From Paracoccaceae bacterium (GTDB lineage: Bacteria; Pseudomonadota; Alphaproteobacteria; Rhodobacterales; Rhodobacteraceae): 8,772 bases of DNA. Both the position numbers and the translations under genes were made by a program. Location of the stretch: the NCBI GenBank assembly GCA_027069385.1, contig JALXER010000349.1:1-8772 (forward strand), in the 5' to 3' direction. Every line of letters begins with the position of its first letter. Position 1 is the first letter of the stretch. The notes beneath the pieces were generated by a model. It did no database searches. It saw only the letters and a list, made by a program, of their open reading frames with translations, and was not told the DNA's origin. Of the stretch, positions 1 to 6,860 are shown in pieces.

Positions 1-347
1 GGCTGCTTTTGCTCTTTCTTGGCGTTTTGTTGCTGCTGCTGCTGTTGTTGTTGCTGTTGCTGGCGTTTTTGGTGTTCGGCCTGACGTTCCGCCGCTTCGC
101 GCTGTGCCTCGTTCAGCAGGCGCAAATAGTGTTCGGCAAACTGGGTAAAGCTTTCGGCAGAAACCCGGTCGCCCATCAGATGCGCGTCACGCGCAAGGGT
201 GTTGTATTTCTCGACAATTTGCTGGGGGGTGCCCCGCACCCGCCCATCGGGGCCCGATGAATCATAAACCCGGTTGGCCTGATTTCCCGACGAATTCCGG
301 CGATTATTATTCTTGTTTCGCGAGCGCGACTTATTAGAAGATCTCAT
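1..347 (-). CDS. DUF4167 domain-containing protein, N-terminal part (runs off left edge)
   Basis: The reading frame opens with ATG at 347 and stays open to the window edge, giving 115 codons. Residues 1-20 are very basic and Asn/Arg/Ser-rich (starts MRSSNKSRSRNKNNNRR), which would suit nucleic-acid binding. Residues about 36-82 are the conserved DUF4167 core: RVRGTPQQIVEKYNTLARDA, then a DRVSAE and QFAEHYLRLLNE stretch. An Arg/Glu/Ala/Gln-rich helical segment follows, then 12 consecutive glutamines (residues 96-107, mixed CAA/CAG codons) and a Lys-rich stretch. The family is common in alphaproteobacteria and often lies near prfA/prmC; its function is not established, and an RNA-related role is only inferred from the basic N-terminus and the neighbours. 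No good Shine-Dalgarno sequence lies at normal spacing. It is 195 bp downstream of prmC, so it may be read through or have its own promoter. The C-terminus is not in the window. Confidence 0.85.
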   Translation of the reverse strand, partial: MRSSNKSRSRNKNNNRRNSSGNQANRVYDSSGPDGRVRGTPQQIVEKYNTLARDAHLMGDRVSAESFTQFAEHYLRLLNEAQREAAERQAEHQKRQQQQQQQQQQQQNAKKEQKQ

Positions 348-542
348 AATTTTGGTTTACCCTTATCGGAATCACGTTGTGCGCGGCACAAATCTGGTTG
401 GTTGTCTTTGTCCGATTTCTGATTAACAAATCTGCGTCGTATGGGAGAGCCAAAGGATCAATCCTGCAGATACCGGATTTAACCAAGTTTTTCCCCATAA
501 AACAAGCCCTTTGATGAAAATATTTTAACAGAGCGGCGCAAA
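348..542. other. intergenic gap between prmC and the DUF4167 gene
   Basis: This 195-bp stretch is richer in A/T than the genes around it. It presumably carries the end of the prmC message and perhaps a promoter for the DUF4167 gene. By eye I find neither a GC-rich hairpin followed by a T run on the minus strand nor a convincing -35/-10 pair. A short AGGAT-CA-ATCCT dyad lies near 455-466 but is too small to interpret. No open frame with a ribosome-binding site was seen. Confidence 0.5.
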
Positions 543-1373
543 TTATCCGATTGCAACAACCCTGTCGCGGTTATTCATGTCGCGGATCACCGAAATGTCA
601 GCGTATCCGGCATTGGTAAAGATGGTTTTAACGCTGTCGGCCTGTCGATAGCCGATTTCGACCATCGCCCGCCCGCCCGGATTCAGAAACCCGGCCAACC
701 GCGCGGCGATACGGCGATAGGCCTCCAGCCCGTCCCCTTCGGGCGTCAGCGCAAGGCGGGGTTCCCATTTGGCCACGTCGGGCGACAGGTCGGCCATTTC
801 GTCAGCGGCGATATAGGGCGGGTTGCTGACGATCAGGTCAAACCGCCCCGAGATATTGTCAAACCAGTCCGAATGCACAAAACGTATCCGCTCAGCCACC
901 CCGATCCTGCCTGCGTTGCGCCGCGCCACATCCAGCGCCCGTTCGCTGATATCGCTGGCCACTACGCGCACATTCGGGCGCTCGTCAGCCAGACTGATCG
1001 CCAGCACACCTGAACCGGTGCCAAGGTCCAAAACGGTGTCAAACTGCCCCTCCAGCGCCAGCGCCACAAGGGTTTCGGTATCGGGGCGCGGGTCCAGCAC
1101 GTCGGCATTGACCAGAAAATCATGGTTCCAGAACGCGCGCATTCCGGTGATATGCGACACCGGCCGGTGGTTGACCCGCATCGCCACCGCCTGATCCAGC
1201 CCGTGCGATTGCGACGGTTCGATCGGGTCATCCAGATGCGCGTTGATCAGCGCCCGATCCATCTTCATCACATGGGCCAGCAGTGCGCGGGCGTCGCGTT
1301 CGGCCCCTTCGATACCCGCCGCGCCCAGCATGGCAGCAGCCCGTTGCAAGGCGGATCGCAGGCTTTCCCTCAC
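543..1373 (-). CDS. prmC: peptide chain release factor N5-glutamine methyltransferase PrmC
   Basis: This SAM-dependent enzyme methylates the side-chain amide of the glutamine in the GGQ motif of release factors RF1 and RF2, which improves peptide release; it acts in the cytosol. The 276-residue product has the family's usual length. A helical N-terminal domain (about 1-75) precedes a Rossmann methyltransferase domain. Visible motifs are PRPDTE (95-100), the SAM-binding loop DLGTGSG (116-122), an acidic D141 at the end of strand 2, and the catalytic NPPY (184-187) that holds the substrate glutamine. The start is GTG, and its GTGA overlaps the TGA stop of prfA by 4 bases, so translation is probably coupled to that of its own substrate. 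There is no strong Shine-Dalgarno sequence, which fits restart by the terminating ribosome. The identification is firm. Confidence 0.97.
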   Translation of the reverse strand: MRESLRSALQRAAAMLGAAGIEGAERDARALLAHVMKMDRALINAHLDDPIEPSQSHGLDQAVAMRVNHRPVSHITGMRAFWNHDFLVNADVLDPRPDTETLVALALEGQFDTVLDLGTGSGVLAISLADERPNVRVVASDISERALDVARRNAGRIGVAERIRFVHSDWFDNISGRFDLIVSNPPYIAADEMADLSPDVAKWEPRLALTPEGDGLEAYRRIAARLAGFLNPGGRAMVEIGYRQADSVKTIFTNAGYADISVIRDMNNRDRVVAIG

Positions 1374-2428
1374 GGGGTCAGCTCGGCCATTTTATCGGCC
1401 TGATCGGCCGCGGTCAGCCCATCAATCAGCTCGTCAAGGTCGCCTTGCAATACCTGATCCAGCTTATAAAGCGTCAGATTGATCCGGTGGTCGGTCACCC
1501 GCCCCTGCGAGAAATTATAGGTGCGGATGCGTTCCGAACGATCGCCCGAACCGACCTGCCCCTTGCGCGCCTCGGAGCGCGCCGAATCCAGTTTCTGGCG
1601 TTCCATATCATAAAGACGGGTACGCAGCACCTGCATGGCCTTGTCGCGATTGCGATGCTGGGATTTTTCCGAGCTGGTCACCACGATGCCGGTGGGCAGA
1701 TGGGTGATGCGCACGGCGGAATCGGTGGTGTTCACATGCTGCCCGCCCGCGCCGCTGGAACGCATGGTATCAATGCGGATATCGGTGGCGGGGATGTCGA
1801 TATCGACCTCCTCGGCCTCGGGCAGCACCGCCACGGTCGCCGCCGAGGTATGCACCCGCCCGCCGCTTTCGGTGGCCGGCACCCGTTGCACCCGATGCAC
1901 GCCGCTTTCGAATTTCATCGCCGCATAGACGTTGCGGCCCTGAATATTGGCGATAACTTCTTTATAGCCGCCCAGCTCGGTCGGGCTTTCCTCTATGATG
2001 GTCATCTTCCAGCCGCGGTTTTCGGCCAGCCGCTGATACATGCGCAACAGGTCCGCCGCGAACAACGCCGCCTCGTCGCCACCGGTACCGGCGCGGATTT
2101 CCAGAATGGCAGGCCGGGCGTCGGCCTCGTCTTTGGGCAGCAGCGACAGCATCACCTGATGCTGCACGTCGGGCAGCTTTTCGCGGATTTCGGCCAGTTC
2201 TTCGGCGGCCAGATCGTGCATTTCGGGATCGTCGAGCATCTCTTGCGCCTCGGCCTGGTCGCGCAGCATCTGCTGGAAATTGTCGATCTGCTCTACCACC
2301 GGGCGCAACTCGGCATATTCGCGCGCGATACCTGCCAGTTCCGAAGCCTCGGCACCGGCATTCATCTGCGCCTCAAGAAACTGGAACCGTTGCCGGATTT
2401 GCTCAAGCTTTTCCTCGGGAATCAGCAC
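1370..2428 (-). CDS. prfA: peptide chain release factor 1 (RF1)
   Basis: RF1 recognises UAA and UAG stop codons in the ribosomal A site and triggers hydrolysis of peptidyl-tRNA. Two motifs settle the class: the PAT tripeptide anticodon inside RVPATESGGRVHTS (PAT at 184-186), which marks RF1 rather than RF2 (SPF), and the catalytic GGQ at 228-230 inside SSGAGGQHVNTTDSAVRI. The C-terminal SQGRVTDHRIN block is also typical. The frame is open upstream to a GTG at 2467, but I chose the GTG at 2428. That gives 352 residues starting MLIPEEKLEQIRQRF, which aligns with normal RF1 N-termini, and AAGAG sits 8 nt upstream. The longer form would add 13 atypical residues and overlap the upstream gene by 34 bases. 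The start is 5 nt after the stop of the DUF1499 gene; prmC overlaps at the other end. Confidence 0.96.
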   Translation of the reverse strand: MLIPEEKLEQIRQRFQFLEAQMNAGAEASELAGIAREYAELRPVVEQIDNFQQMLRDQAEAQEMLDDPEMHDLAAEELAEIREKLPDVQHQVMLSLLPKDEADARPAILEIRAGTGGDEAALFAADLLRMYQRLAENRGWKMTIIEESPTELGGYKEVIANIQGRNVYAAMKFESGVHRVQRVPATESGGRVHTSAATVAVLPEAEEVDIDIPATDIRIDTMRSSGAGGQHVNTTDSAVRITHLPTGIVVTSSEKSQHRNRDKAMQVLRTRLYDMERQKLDSARSEARKGQVGSGDRSERIRTYNFSQGRVTDHRINLTLYKLDQVLQGDLDELIDGLTAADQADKMAELTP

Positions 2429-2433
2429 GACCG

Positions 2434-2922
2434 TTACTCTTGAAAAGAGGCGATAGAGTTCAGCCACAGTTCGACGCGGGCCTTGTTGACCCCCATATCG
2501 CCATAGCCATAGCGCGAGCGCGAATAGACCGCGATGGTCGATTTCCCGTCAGGCAGGTCGATCAGCCGGATAGAGATATAGTCGGGCATGCGCAGGGTCG
2601 GCGTGCGCTGGACATAGGTCATCCACATCTCGCGCGGCGAACCGGCAATGCGCGTGGTCTGCTGCTGGGTCATGATAAAATCGTCAAGCGCCTTGGCCAT
2701 GGTTTTTGCATCGGCGGCATAGATCGGGGCCTCGCGGTCAACGGTGTTGTGCACCATGGCTTGCGGGGCCACGTAATAGGTGTTGGGCGTAGTCTGGATG
2801 GTGAAATCCAGCGGGTCCACATGCCAGACCTCCGGGTCGTGGCCCGCGCTGATGATCCGGAAATACATCGCGCCAATCCCGACAATAATTGCCAAAGCCA
2901 GAAACAAAGAGATTTTAGCCAC
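2434..2922 (-). CDS. DUF1499 domain-containing membrane-anchored protein
   Basis: This is a 162-residue protein. Residues about 4-22 (SLFLALAIIVGIGAMYF) form one hydrophobic helix that could be a membrane anchor or uncleaved signal, leaving the rest probably periplasmic. The C-terminal signature YSRSRYGYGDMGVNKARVEL (about 133-152) is the hallmark of DUF1499, a family of unknown function. No catalytic residues can be assigned. The start is GTG at 2922, strongly supported by AAGGAG at 2929-2934 with a 6-nt spacer; that ribosome-binding site lies inside the last two codons and the stop region of ispG. Only 3 nt separate the ispG stop from this start, and 5 nt separate its own stop from prfA. 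It is therefore made together with IspG and RF1, although the positions give no direct functional link. The family call is confident; the function is unknown. Confidence 0.88.
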   Translation of the reverse strand: MAKISLFLALAIIVGIGAMYFRIISAGHDPEVWHVDPLDFTIQTTPNTYYVAPQAMVHNTVDREAPIYAADAKTMAKALDDFIMTQQQTTRIAGSPREMWMTYVQRTPTLRMPDYISIRLIDLPDGKSTIAVYSRSRYGYGDMGVNKARVELWLNSIASFQE

Positions 2923-2925
2923 TTA

Positions 2926-4038
2926 TCACTCCTTCGATACGTTCATTTCGCGCGCACGCTTTTCAACCAGTTCAACAATATGATCCACCATAGAGGCATT
3001 GTCGCGTTTATGATCCGGCCTTCCGGCAATATAAATCATACCCGAGCCGGCACCGCCACCGGTAAAACCGATATCGGTCATCAATGCTTCGCCCGGGCCG
3101 TTCACCACGCAACCGATAATCGACAGGCTTAGCGGGGTGTGGATGTGTTCAAGGCGCTGTTCCAGTTCGGCCACCATGTCGATCACATTAAAGCCCTGCC
3201 GCGCGCAGGACGGGCAGGAAATGATGTTGACGCCGCGATGGCGCAGCCCCAGCGATTTCAGGATCTCGAAACCGGCCTTGACCTCGGCCACCGGATCGGC
3301 GGATAGCGACACCCGAATGGTGTCCCCCAGCCCCGACCAGAGCAGATTGCCCAGCCCGATAGCCGATTTGATCGACCCCGAGGTCAGCCCCCCCGCCTCG
3401 GTAATACCCAGATGCAACGGCGCGTCGGTGGCATCGGCCAGCCCCTGATAGGCGGCGACGGTCATAAACACGTCCGACGCCTTGAGGCTGATTTTGTATT
3501 CGTGGAAATCATTGTCTTGCAAAATGCGGATATGGTTCAGGCCGCTTTCGATCATGGCATCGGGGCACGGCTCGCCGTATTTTTCCAGCAATTCCTTTTC
3601 CAGACTGCCCGCATTGACGCCAATACGGATAGAGCATCCGTGATCGCGCGCCGCCCTGATCACCTCGGCCACCCGTTCGGGCTTGCCGATATTGCCCGGA
3701 TTGATCCGCAGGCAGGCCGCACCCGATTCCGCCGCCTCTATGCCGCGCTGGTAGTGGAAATGGATATCGGCCACGATCGGCACCGGGCTTTCGCGCACGA
3801 TTTCCTTTAGCGCCAGCGCCGAGTCCTGATCCGGGCAGGACACCCGCACAATATCGGCCCCCGCATCGGCGCAGGCCTGCACCTGCGCGATGGTTGCCTT
3901 GATATCGGTTGTCAGGGTGTTGGTCATGGTTTGCACCGCAATCGGAGCGTCGCCCCCGACGGGCACCGGCCCGACCATGATCTGGCGGCTTTGGCGGCGG
4001 TTGATATCACGCCATGGGCGAATGGGGTTATGGGTCAT
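2926..4038 (-). CDS. ispG: 4-hydroxy-3-methylbut-2-en-1-yl diphosphate synthase (IspG/GcpE)
   Basis: IspG catalyses the penultimate step of the MEP isoprenoid pathway: reductive opening of 2-C-methylerythritol 2,4-cyclodiphosphate to HMBPP, using a [4Fe-4S] cluster in the cytosol. The 370-residue length matches the bacterial one-piece type (E. coli has 372). The N-terminal TIM-barrel region has the expected PVPVGGDAPIAVQTMTNT block (25-42) and the CLRINPGNIG block (109-118). The cluster ligands are all present: Cys275 and Cys278 in SCPSC, Cys310 in GCVVNGPGE, and Glu317 as fourth ligand. Each is offset by +5 from the E. coli residues. There is no insertion of the plant/Thermus type. The ATG at 4038 has only a weak ribosome-binding site and lies 72 bp after rodZ, so it is probably in the rodZ transcript. 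Its products feed undecaprenyl phosphate, quinones and, in phototrophs, bacteriochlorophyll tails. Confidence 0.97.
   Translation of the reverse strand: MTHNPIRPWRDINRRQSRQIMVGPVPVGGDAPIAVQTMTNTLTTDIKATIAQVQACADAGADIVRVSCPDQDSALALKEIVRESPVPIVADIHFHYQRGIEAAESGAACLRINPGNIGKPERVAEVIRAARDHGCSIRIGVNAGSLEKELLEKYGEPCPDAMIESGLNHIRILQDNDFHEYKISLKASDVFMTVAAYQGLADATDAPLHLGITEAGGLTSGSIKSAIGLGNLLWSGLGDTIRVSLSADPVAEVKAGFEILKSLGLRHRGVNIISCPSCARQGFNVIDMVAELEQRLEHIHTPLSLSIIGCVVNGPGEALMTDIGFTGGGAGSGMIYIAGRPDHKRDNASMVDHIVELVEKRAREMNVSKE
2929..2934 (-). promoter_or_regulatory. Shine-Dalgarno of the DUF1499 gene inside the ispG 3' end
   Basis: On the minus strand the mRNA reads AAGGAG-TGATAA-GTG. AAGGAG is both the final Lys-Glu codon pair of ispG and a near-perfect ribosome-binding site for the next gene. 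The spacer is exactly the ispG stop codon plus TAA. This fixes the GTG start at 2922 and implies translational coupling. Confidence 0.85.
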
Positions 4039-4110
4039 GGGGGTGCTTTTCTGTGGCAGGATGTTTTGCGCAACCTATGACATTGCGGCGCGGCTGTCAT
4101 CAGCCTTTGG

Positions 4111-5283
4111 CTAATTGCTTTCCAGCGAGGCAGCGCGGCGGATCTCTTCGTTGGCGGCGCGCATTTCGGCGGTCATGGTGCCCAGCGGGTTCAGGCTGCT
4201 TTGAATGTCGGCCGCAGCCAGCGAAAACCCTTTGACAACGCCGTTGGTCCCCGAAACCGGCCCATAGGCCTGCCCGTCAACCAGCAGATACACCCAGTCG
4301 GCGTTGCCTGCGCGCAGGCTGGCCAGATCAGTTCCGGGTGGCAGGGTGTATTCCTCGCCCACTTCCAGAATTTTTTCAAACAGGATATCGCCATTATCAT
4401 CCGAAACCCGCACCCATGCCGGACGCTGGGCAAAAATGCTGACGGTCGAGGCGACCTGCGCAACGCTGACCACCGGCGCACCGATTTGAACCGTGTTTTC
4501 GACCTGCGCCAGCAGCGCGGCGGGGGCAGCCCCCAGTGTTTCGGCTTCGGCCATGATGCTGCCGGTGCGTTGCGGGTCAATCGCGGCAATCGGCCCGTCA
4601 CGCGGCGCAACGATCGGCACATCCAGCCCGGACGAAGCATAGATCCGCGTCAGGTCCAGCGCCTGCTCGGCCCCGCGGTCAAGGCTTTCATCATCCAGAC
4701 CGGCGGCAAACCCGCCGCTTTCCATGGTGTCAAGCACCGTCGGGGATTGTTCGATCGGGGCAATATCGACGCGCTGGATATCCTTGATCAGCGTCATAAC
4801 GCCATAGCCCAACCCAAGGATCAGCAGCAGAATAACCACAATCGGCGCAAAAGAAGCGACCCCGGCAAAAGAGCGCTGGCGCGACATGGCAACCCCGCCC
4901 AGCCCCGGTGTCCAGCCACTATCGGGCTTGGCCGCCGAAATCGCCGCCACCCGACCGCTGCCGCCCATGCGCGCATGGCCCAGATCGGCATTGCTGCCCT
5001 GAAAATTGGATTCGGTACAGAACCGGGCATAGGTCGCCTCGGGGTCGAGTTTCAGATAGCGCGCATAGGACCGGACATAGCCGGCAAGAAAGCTGGTATT
5101 GGGAAAAACCGACAGGTCGCAATTCTCGATGGCGGCGATATAGGCGGCCTTGATCCGCAGGTCGCGCTGCACATCCAGCAGGGATTTGCCCAGCGTCGCA
5201 CGCTCACCGCGCAGTTCGTCGCCCAGTTTCAATTCAAATGAATCGAACCCGCCGCCGATGGCCATATCCGTTTCCGTGGTCAT
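4111..5283 (-). CDS. rodZ: RodZ-like cell-shape protein (HTH, one membrane helix, DUF4115)
   Basis: RodZ links the MreB cytoskeleton to the membrane and helps direct cell-wall elongation. The domain order fits: a cytoplasmic helix-turn-helix of the RodZ type (about 18-90, LGDELRGERATLGKSLLDVQ onward, with the typical AAYIAAIE and SFLAGYVRSYARYLKLD blocks), a short linker, one membrane helix (about 145-166, FAPIVVILLLILGLGYGVMTLI), a long acidic, low-complexity periplasmic linker, and a C-terminal DUF4115 beta domain (about 281-360, AWVRVSDDNGDILFEKIL...). The ATG at 5283 gives 390 residues. A TTG at 5313 would add 10 residues and an ATG at 5265 would remove 6; none has an ideal ribosome-binding site, so the exact start is uncertain. 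It is first in the rodZ-ispG-prfA-prmC group, preceded by a 153-bp AT-rich gap that probably holds the promoter. HTH-like regulation of transcription is possible but not shown. Confidence 0.9.
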   Translation of the reverse strand: MTTETDMAIGGGFDSFELKLGDELRGERATLGKSLLDVQRDLRIKAAYIAAIENCDLSVFPNTSFLAGYVRSYARYLKLDPEATYARFCTESNFQGSNADLGHARMGGSGRVAAISAAKPDSGWTPGLGGVAMSRQRSFAGVASFAPIVVILLLILGLGYGVMTLIKDIQRVDIAPIEQSPTVLDTMESGGFAAGLDDESLDRGAEQALDLTRIYASSGLDVPIVAPRDGPIAAIDPQRTGSIMAEAETLGAAPAALLAQVENTVQIGAPVVSVAQVASTVSIFAQRPAWVRVSDDNGDILFEKILEVGEEYTLPPGTDLASLRAGNADWVYLLVDGQAYGPVSGTNGVVKGFSLAAADIQSSLNPLGTMTAEMRAANEEIRRAASLESN

Positions 5284-5436
5284 TGAATGCCCGAAACCTT
5301 GCTTCTGTCCCAATCTATCCGAAGGTGCCCTCCGAATCGTGCTTATTTACCCGTTTACAACGTTTAACACTTATTTAGTGATCTAGGTACAAAATGCTTT
5401 GAAGTCCAGTGATTTAAGCGAAATCGTGCCTAAAAA
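5284..5436 (-). promoter_or_regulatory. probable rodZ-operon promoter region with nested direct repeats
   Basis: This gap between the hemA stop and the rodZ start is AT-rich against GC-rich genes, so it is the natural place for the promoter of the downstream group. On the plus strand it holds two copies of CTTATTTA (5342-5349 and 5370-5377) enclosing two copies of CGTTTA (5352-5357 and 5361-5366, 9 bp apart). The second CTTATTTA is also part of a small CACT-TATTT-AGTG dyad (5368-5380). I could not assign a convincing -35/-10 pair, and no GC hairpin with a T run marks the end of hemA. Confidence 0.4.
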
Positions 5437-6660
5437 TCAGGATGCAATCGCTGCGCGACTAAGTTCGCATTGTTTCCACAGGCTGTCCAGTGCGCCGACC
5501 AGCGCATCAATCATGCCGAAATCATGCACCGGCGAGGGCGTGAAACGCAGCCGCTCGGTGCCGCGCGGCACGGTGGGATAGTTGATCGGCTGCACGTAAA
5601 TCCCGAAATCGTCCAGCAGGGAATCAGACAGGTTTTTGCATTTCACCGGATTGCCCACATGCACCGGCACGATATGGCTGGGGCTGTCGATCACCGGCAG
5701 GCCCATGGCTTTTAGCCGCAATTTCAACACCTTGGCTGCATCCTGTTGCTGATCGCGCAATTCCTGATGCTCTTTCAGATAGGCGATAGAGGCCTGCGCA
5801 CCGGCCAGAATGGCGGGGGGCAGCGAGGTGGTAAAGATAAACCCGGGCGCATAAGAGCGCACCGCATCGACCATGCGCGCCGAAGCCGCGATATAGCCGC
5901 CCATCACCCCGAACGCCTTGCCCAGCGTGCCGTTGATAATGTCAATCCGGTCGGTCAGCCCTTCTTGCTCGGAAACCCCGCCACCATGGGCGCCATACAT
6001 GCCAACCGCGTGTACTTCGTCCAGATAGGTCAGCGCGCCGAATTCCTCGGCCAGATCGCAGACCTCGCGCAGCGGGCCGAAATCACCATCCATCGAATAG
6101 ACCGATTCAAACGCAATCAGCTTGGGCGCGTCGGGGTCGGCGGCCTGAAGCAGCTCGCGCAGGTGGTCCAAATCATTGTGCCGCCAAATCTGTTTTTCGC
6201 AACGCCCGTGGCGCACCCCTTCGATCATAGAGGCATGGTTCAGCGCATCGGAAAAAATGATCATGCCCGGAAACAGTTTGGGCAGCACCGACAGGGTCGA
6301 TTCGTTGGCGATATAGGCCGAGGTAAAGACCAGCGCCGCCTCTTTCTGGTGCAGATCGGCGATTTCGGCCTCCAGCGCGTTGTGCAGCAAGGTGGTGCCC
6401 GAAATGTTGCGCGTGCCCCCCGAACCGGCCCCATAGGCGTTGATGGCCTGATGCATGGCGTCCAGCACCACCGGATTTTGCCCCATACCCAGATAGTCAT
6501 TGCCACACCAGACCGCGATTTCCTGCACCGTACCATCGGGGCGGGTCCAGTTGGCCCGGGGGAACTGCCCGCGGGTGCGCGCGATGTTCATAAAGACCCG
6601 ATAGCGGCCTTCATCGTGAAGGGCATCAAGGGCTTCATCCAGTTTGGCGTTATAGTTCAT
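5437..6660 (-). CDS. hemA: 5-aminolevulinate synthase (C4/Shemin pathway)
   Basis: This PLP enzyme condenses glycine with succinyl-CoA to form 5-aminolevulinate, CO2 and CoA, the committed step of heme and (in phototrophs) bacteriochlorophyll synthesis in alphaproteobacteria. It is a fold-type I alpha-oxoamine synthase of 407 residues, the usual length. Key residues are visible: the GSGGTRNISGTT block (79-90), His142 in LNHASMIEG, Asp214 and His217 in LDEVHAVGMYG, and the PLP-binding Lys248 in INGTLGKAFGV. This numbering equals that of the Rhodobacter enzyme. The frame is open upstream to a GTG at 6720, but the ATG at 6660 gives the family N-terminus MNYNAKLDEAL and has GGAGAG 6 nt upstream. 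No Cys-Pro heme-regulatory motif is seen near the N-terminus. A MarR-family gene lies just upstream, separated by a 200-bp AT-rich leader and promoter. Confidence 0.97.
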   Translation of the reverse strand: MNYNAKLDEALDALHDEGRYRVFMNIARTRGQFPRANWTRPDGTVQEIAVWCGNDYLGMGQNPVVLDAMHQAINAYGAGSGGTRNISGTTLLHNALEAEIADLHQKEAALVFTSAYIANESTLSVLPKLFPGMIIFSDALNHASMIEGVRHGRCEKQIWRHNDLDHLRELLQAADPDAPKLIAFESVYSMDGDFGPLREVCDLAEEFGALTYLDEVHAVGMYGAHGGGVSEQEGLTDRIDIINGTLGKAFGVMGGYIAASARMVDAVRSYAPGFIFTTSLPPAILAGAQASIAYLKEHQELRDQQQDAAKVLKLRLKAMGLPVIDSPSHIVPVHVGNPVKCKNLSDSLLDDFGIYVQPINYPTVPRGTERLRFTPSPVHDFGMIDALVGALDSLWKQCELSRAAIAS

Positions 6661-6666
6661 CGCAGG

Positions 6667-6672
6667 CTCTCC
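6667..6672 (-). promoter_or_regulatory. hemA ribosome-binding site
   Basis: GGAGAG on the minus strand lies 6 nt before the ATG at 6660. It decides the hemA start against the in-frame upstream GTG (6720) and ATG (6696), which would add residues not found in known 5-aminolevulinate synthases. Confidence 0.8.
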
Positions 6673-6746
6673 GGCAGGGGTGTGTCGAGCCTTCATAGGC
6701 GGTTTTCGCGCGGATTTCACCCAACAAATTGCCGCATCACCAATAT

Positions 6747-6752
6747 TTTATA
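6747..6752 (-). promoter_or_regulatory. candidate -10 element of the hemA promoter
   Basis: TATAAA on the minus strand sits in the most AT-rich part of the gap and is preceded by AGG. It would give a leader of roughly 80 nt before hemA. A -35 at the expected 17-bp spacing would fall at 6770-6775, where the sequence is ATGCAA, a poor match to TTGACA. The promoter would therefore be weak or need an activator. Confidence 0.35.
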
Positions 6753-6769
6753 CCTATCCTTTTATTTTA

Positions 6770-6788
6770 TTGCATTTTTTGAATGTAA
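6770..6788. promoter_or_regulatory. candidate operator dyad upstream of hemA
   Basis: On the plus strand this reads TTGCATT-TTTTG-AATGTAA. The 7-bp arms pair at 6 of 7 positions around a 5-bp centre. It overlaps the place expected for the -35 of the candidate hemA promoter. MarR-family operators are often near-palindromes of 16-20 bp with TTGC/GCAA-like arms, and a MarR gene lies immediately upstream. The binding partner is inferred, not shown. Confidence 0.4.
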
Positions 6789-6860
6789 TTTGTTCCGGGG
6801 TAACTATTTCATCGCCTGTTCTTGGCCTTTTCCACCGCTTTCGGGGCGCTATTCTGCCGC

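Noticed and set aside
9..260. Plus-strand frame starting with a long leucine run that looks like a signal peptide or membrane helix
   Set aside because: The leucines are the reverse complement of the CAA/CAG glutamine run in the DUF4167 gene, which is the real coding strand.
1283..2443. Long plus-strand open frame (386 codons) opposite prfA, with similar long ones at 4201-5241 (opposite rodZ) and 5746-6867 (opposite hemA)
   Set aside because: These are antisense shadows produced by G/C-rich third positions in well-identified genes. They are rich in His, Arg, Gln and Gly, have no recognisable domains and no good ribosome-binding sites.
2429..2467. Longer prfA start at the GTG at 2467
   Set aside because: The extra 13 residues (MAELYRLFSRVTV) are unlike RF1 N-termini and overlap the DUF1499 gene by 34 bases. 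The GTG at 2428 has AAGAG at good spacing and a normal RF1 start.
5335..5429. Direct repeat of AATCGTGC (5335-5342 and 5422-5429) in the hemA-rodZ gap as a possible attachment site
   Set aside because: It is only 8 bp, with no integrase, tRNA or mobile gene nearby, so it is within chance expectation.
6661..6720. Longer hemA start at the GTG at 6720 or the ATG at 6696
   Set aside because: Known enzymes start at the MNYN-like residue, the Lys248 numbering matches only that start, and GGAGAG sits 6 nt before it.
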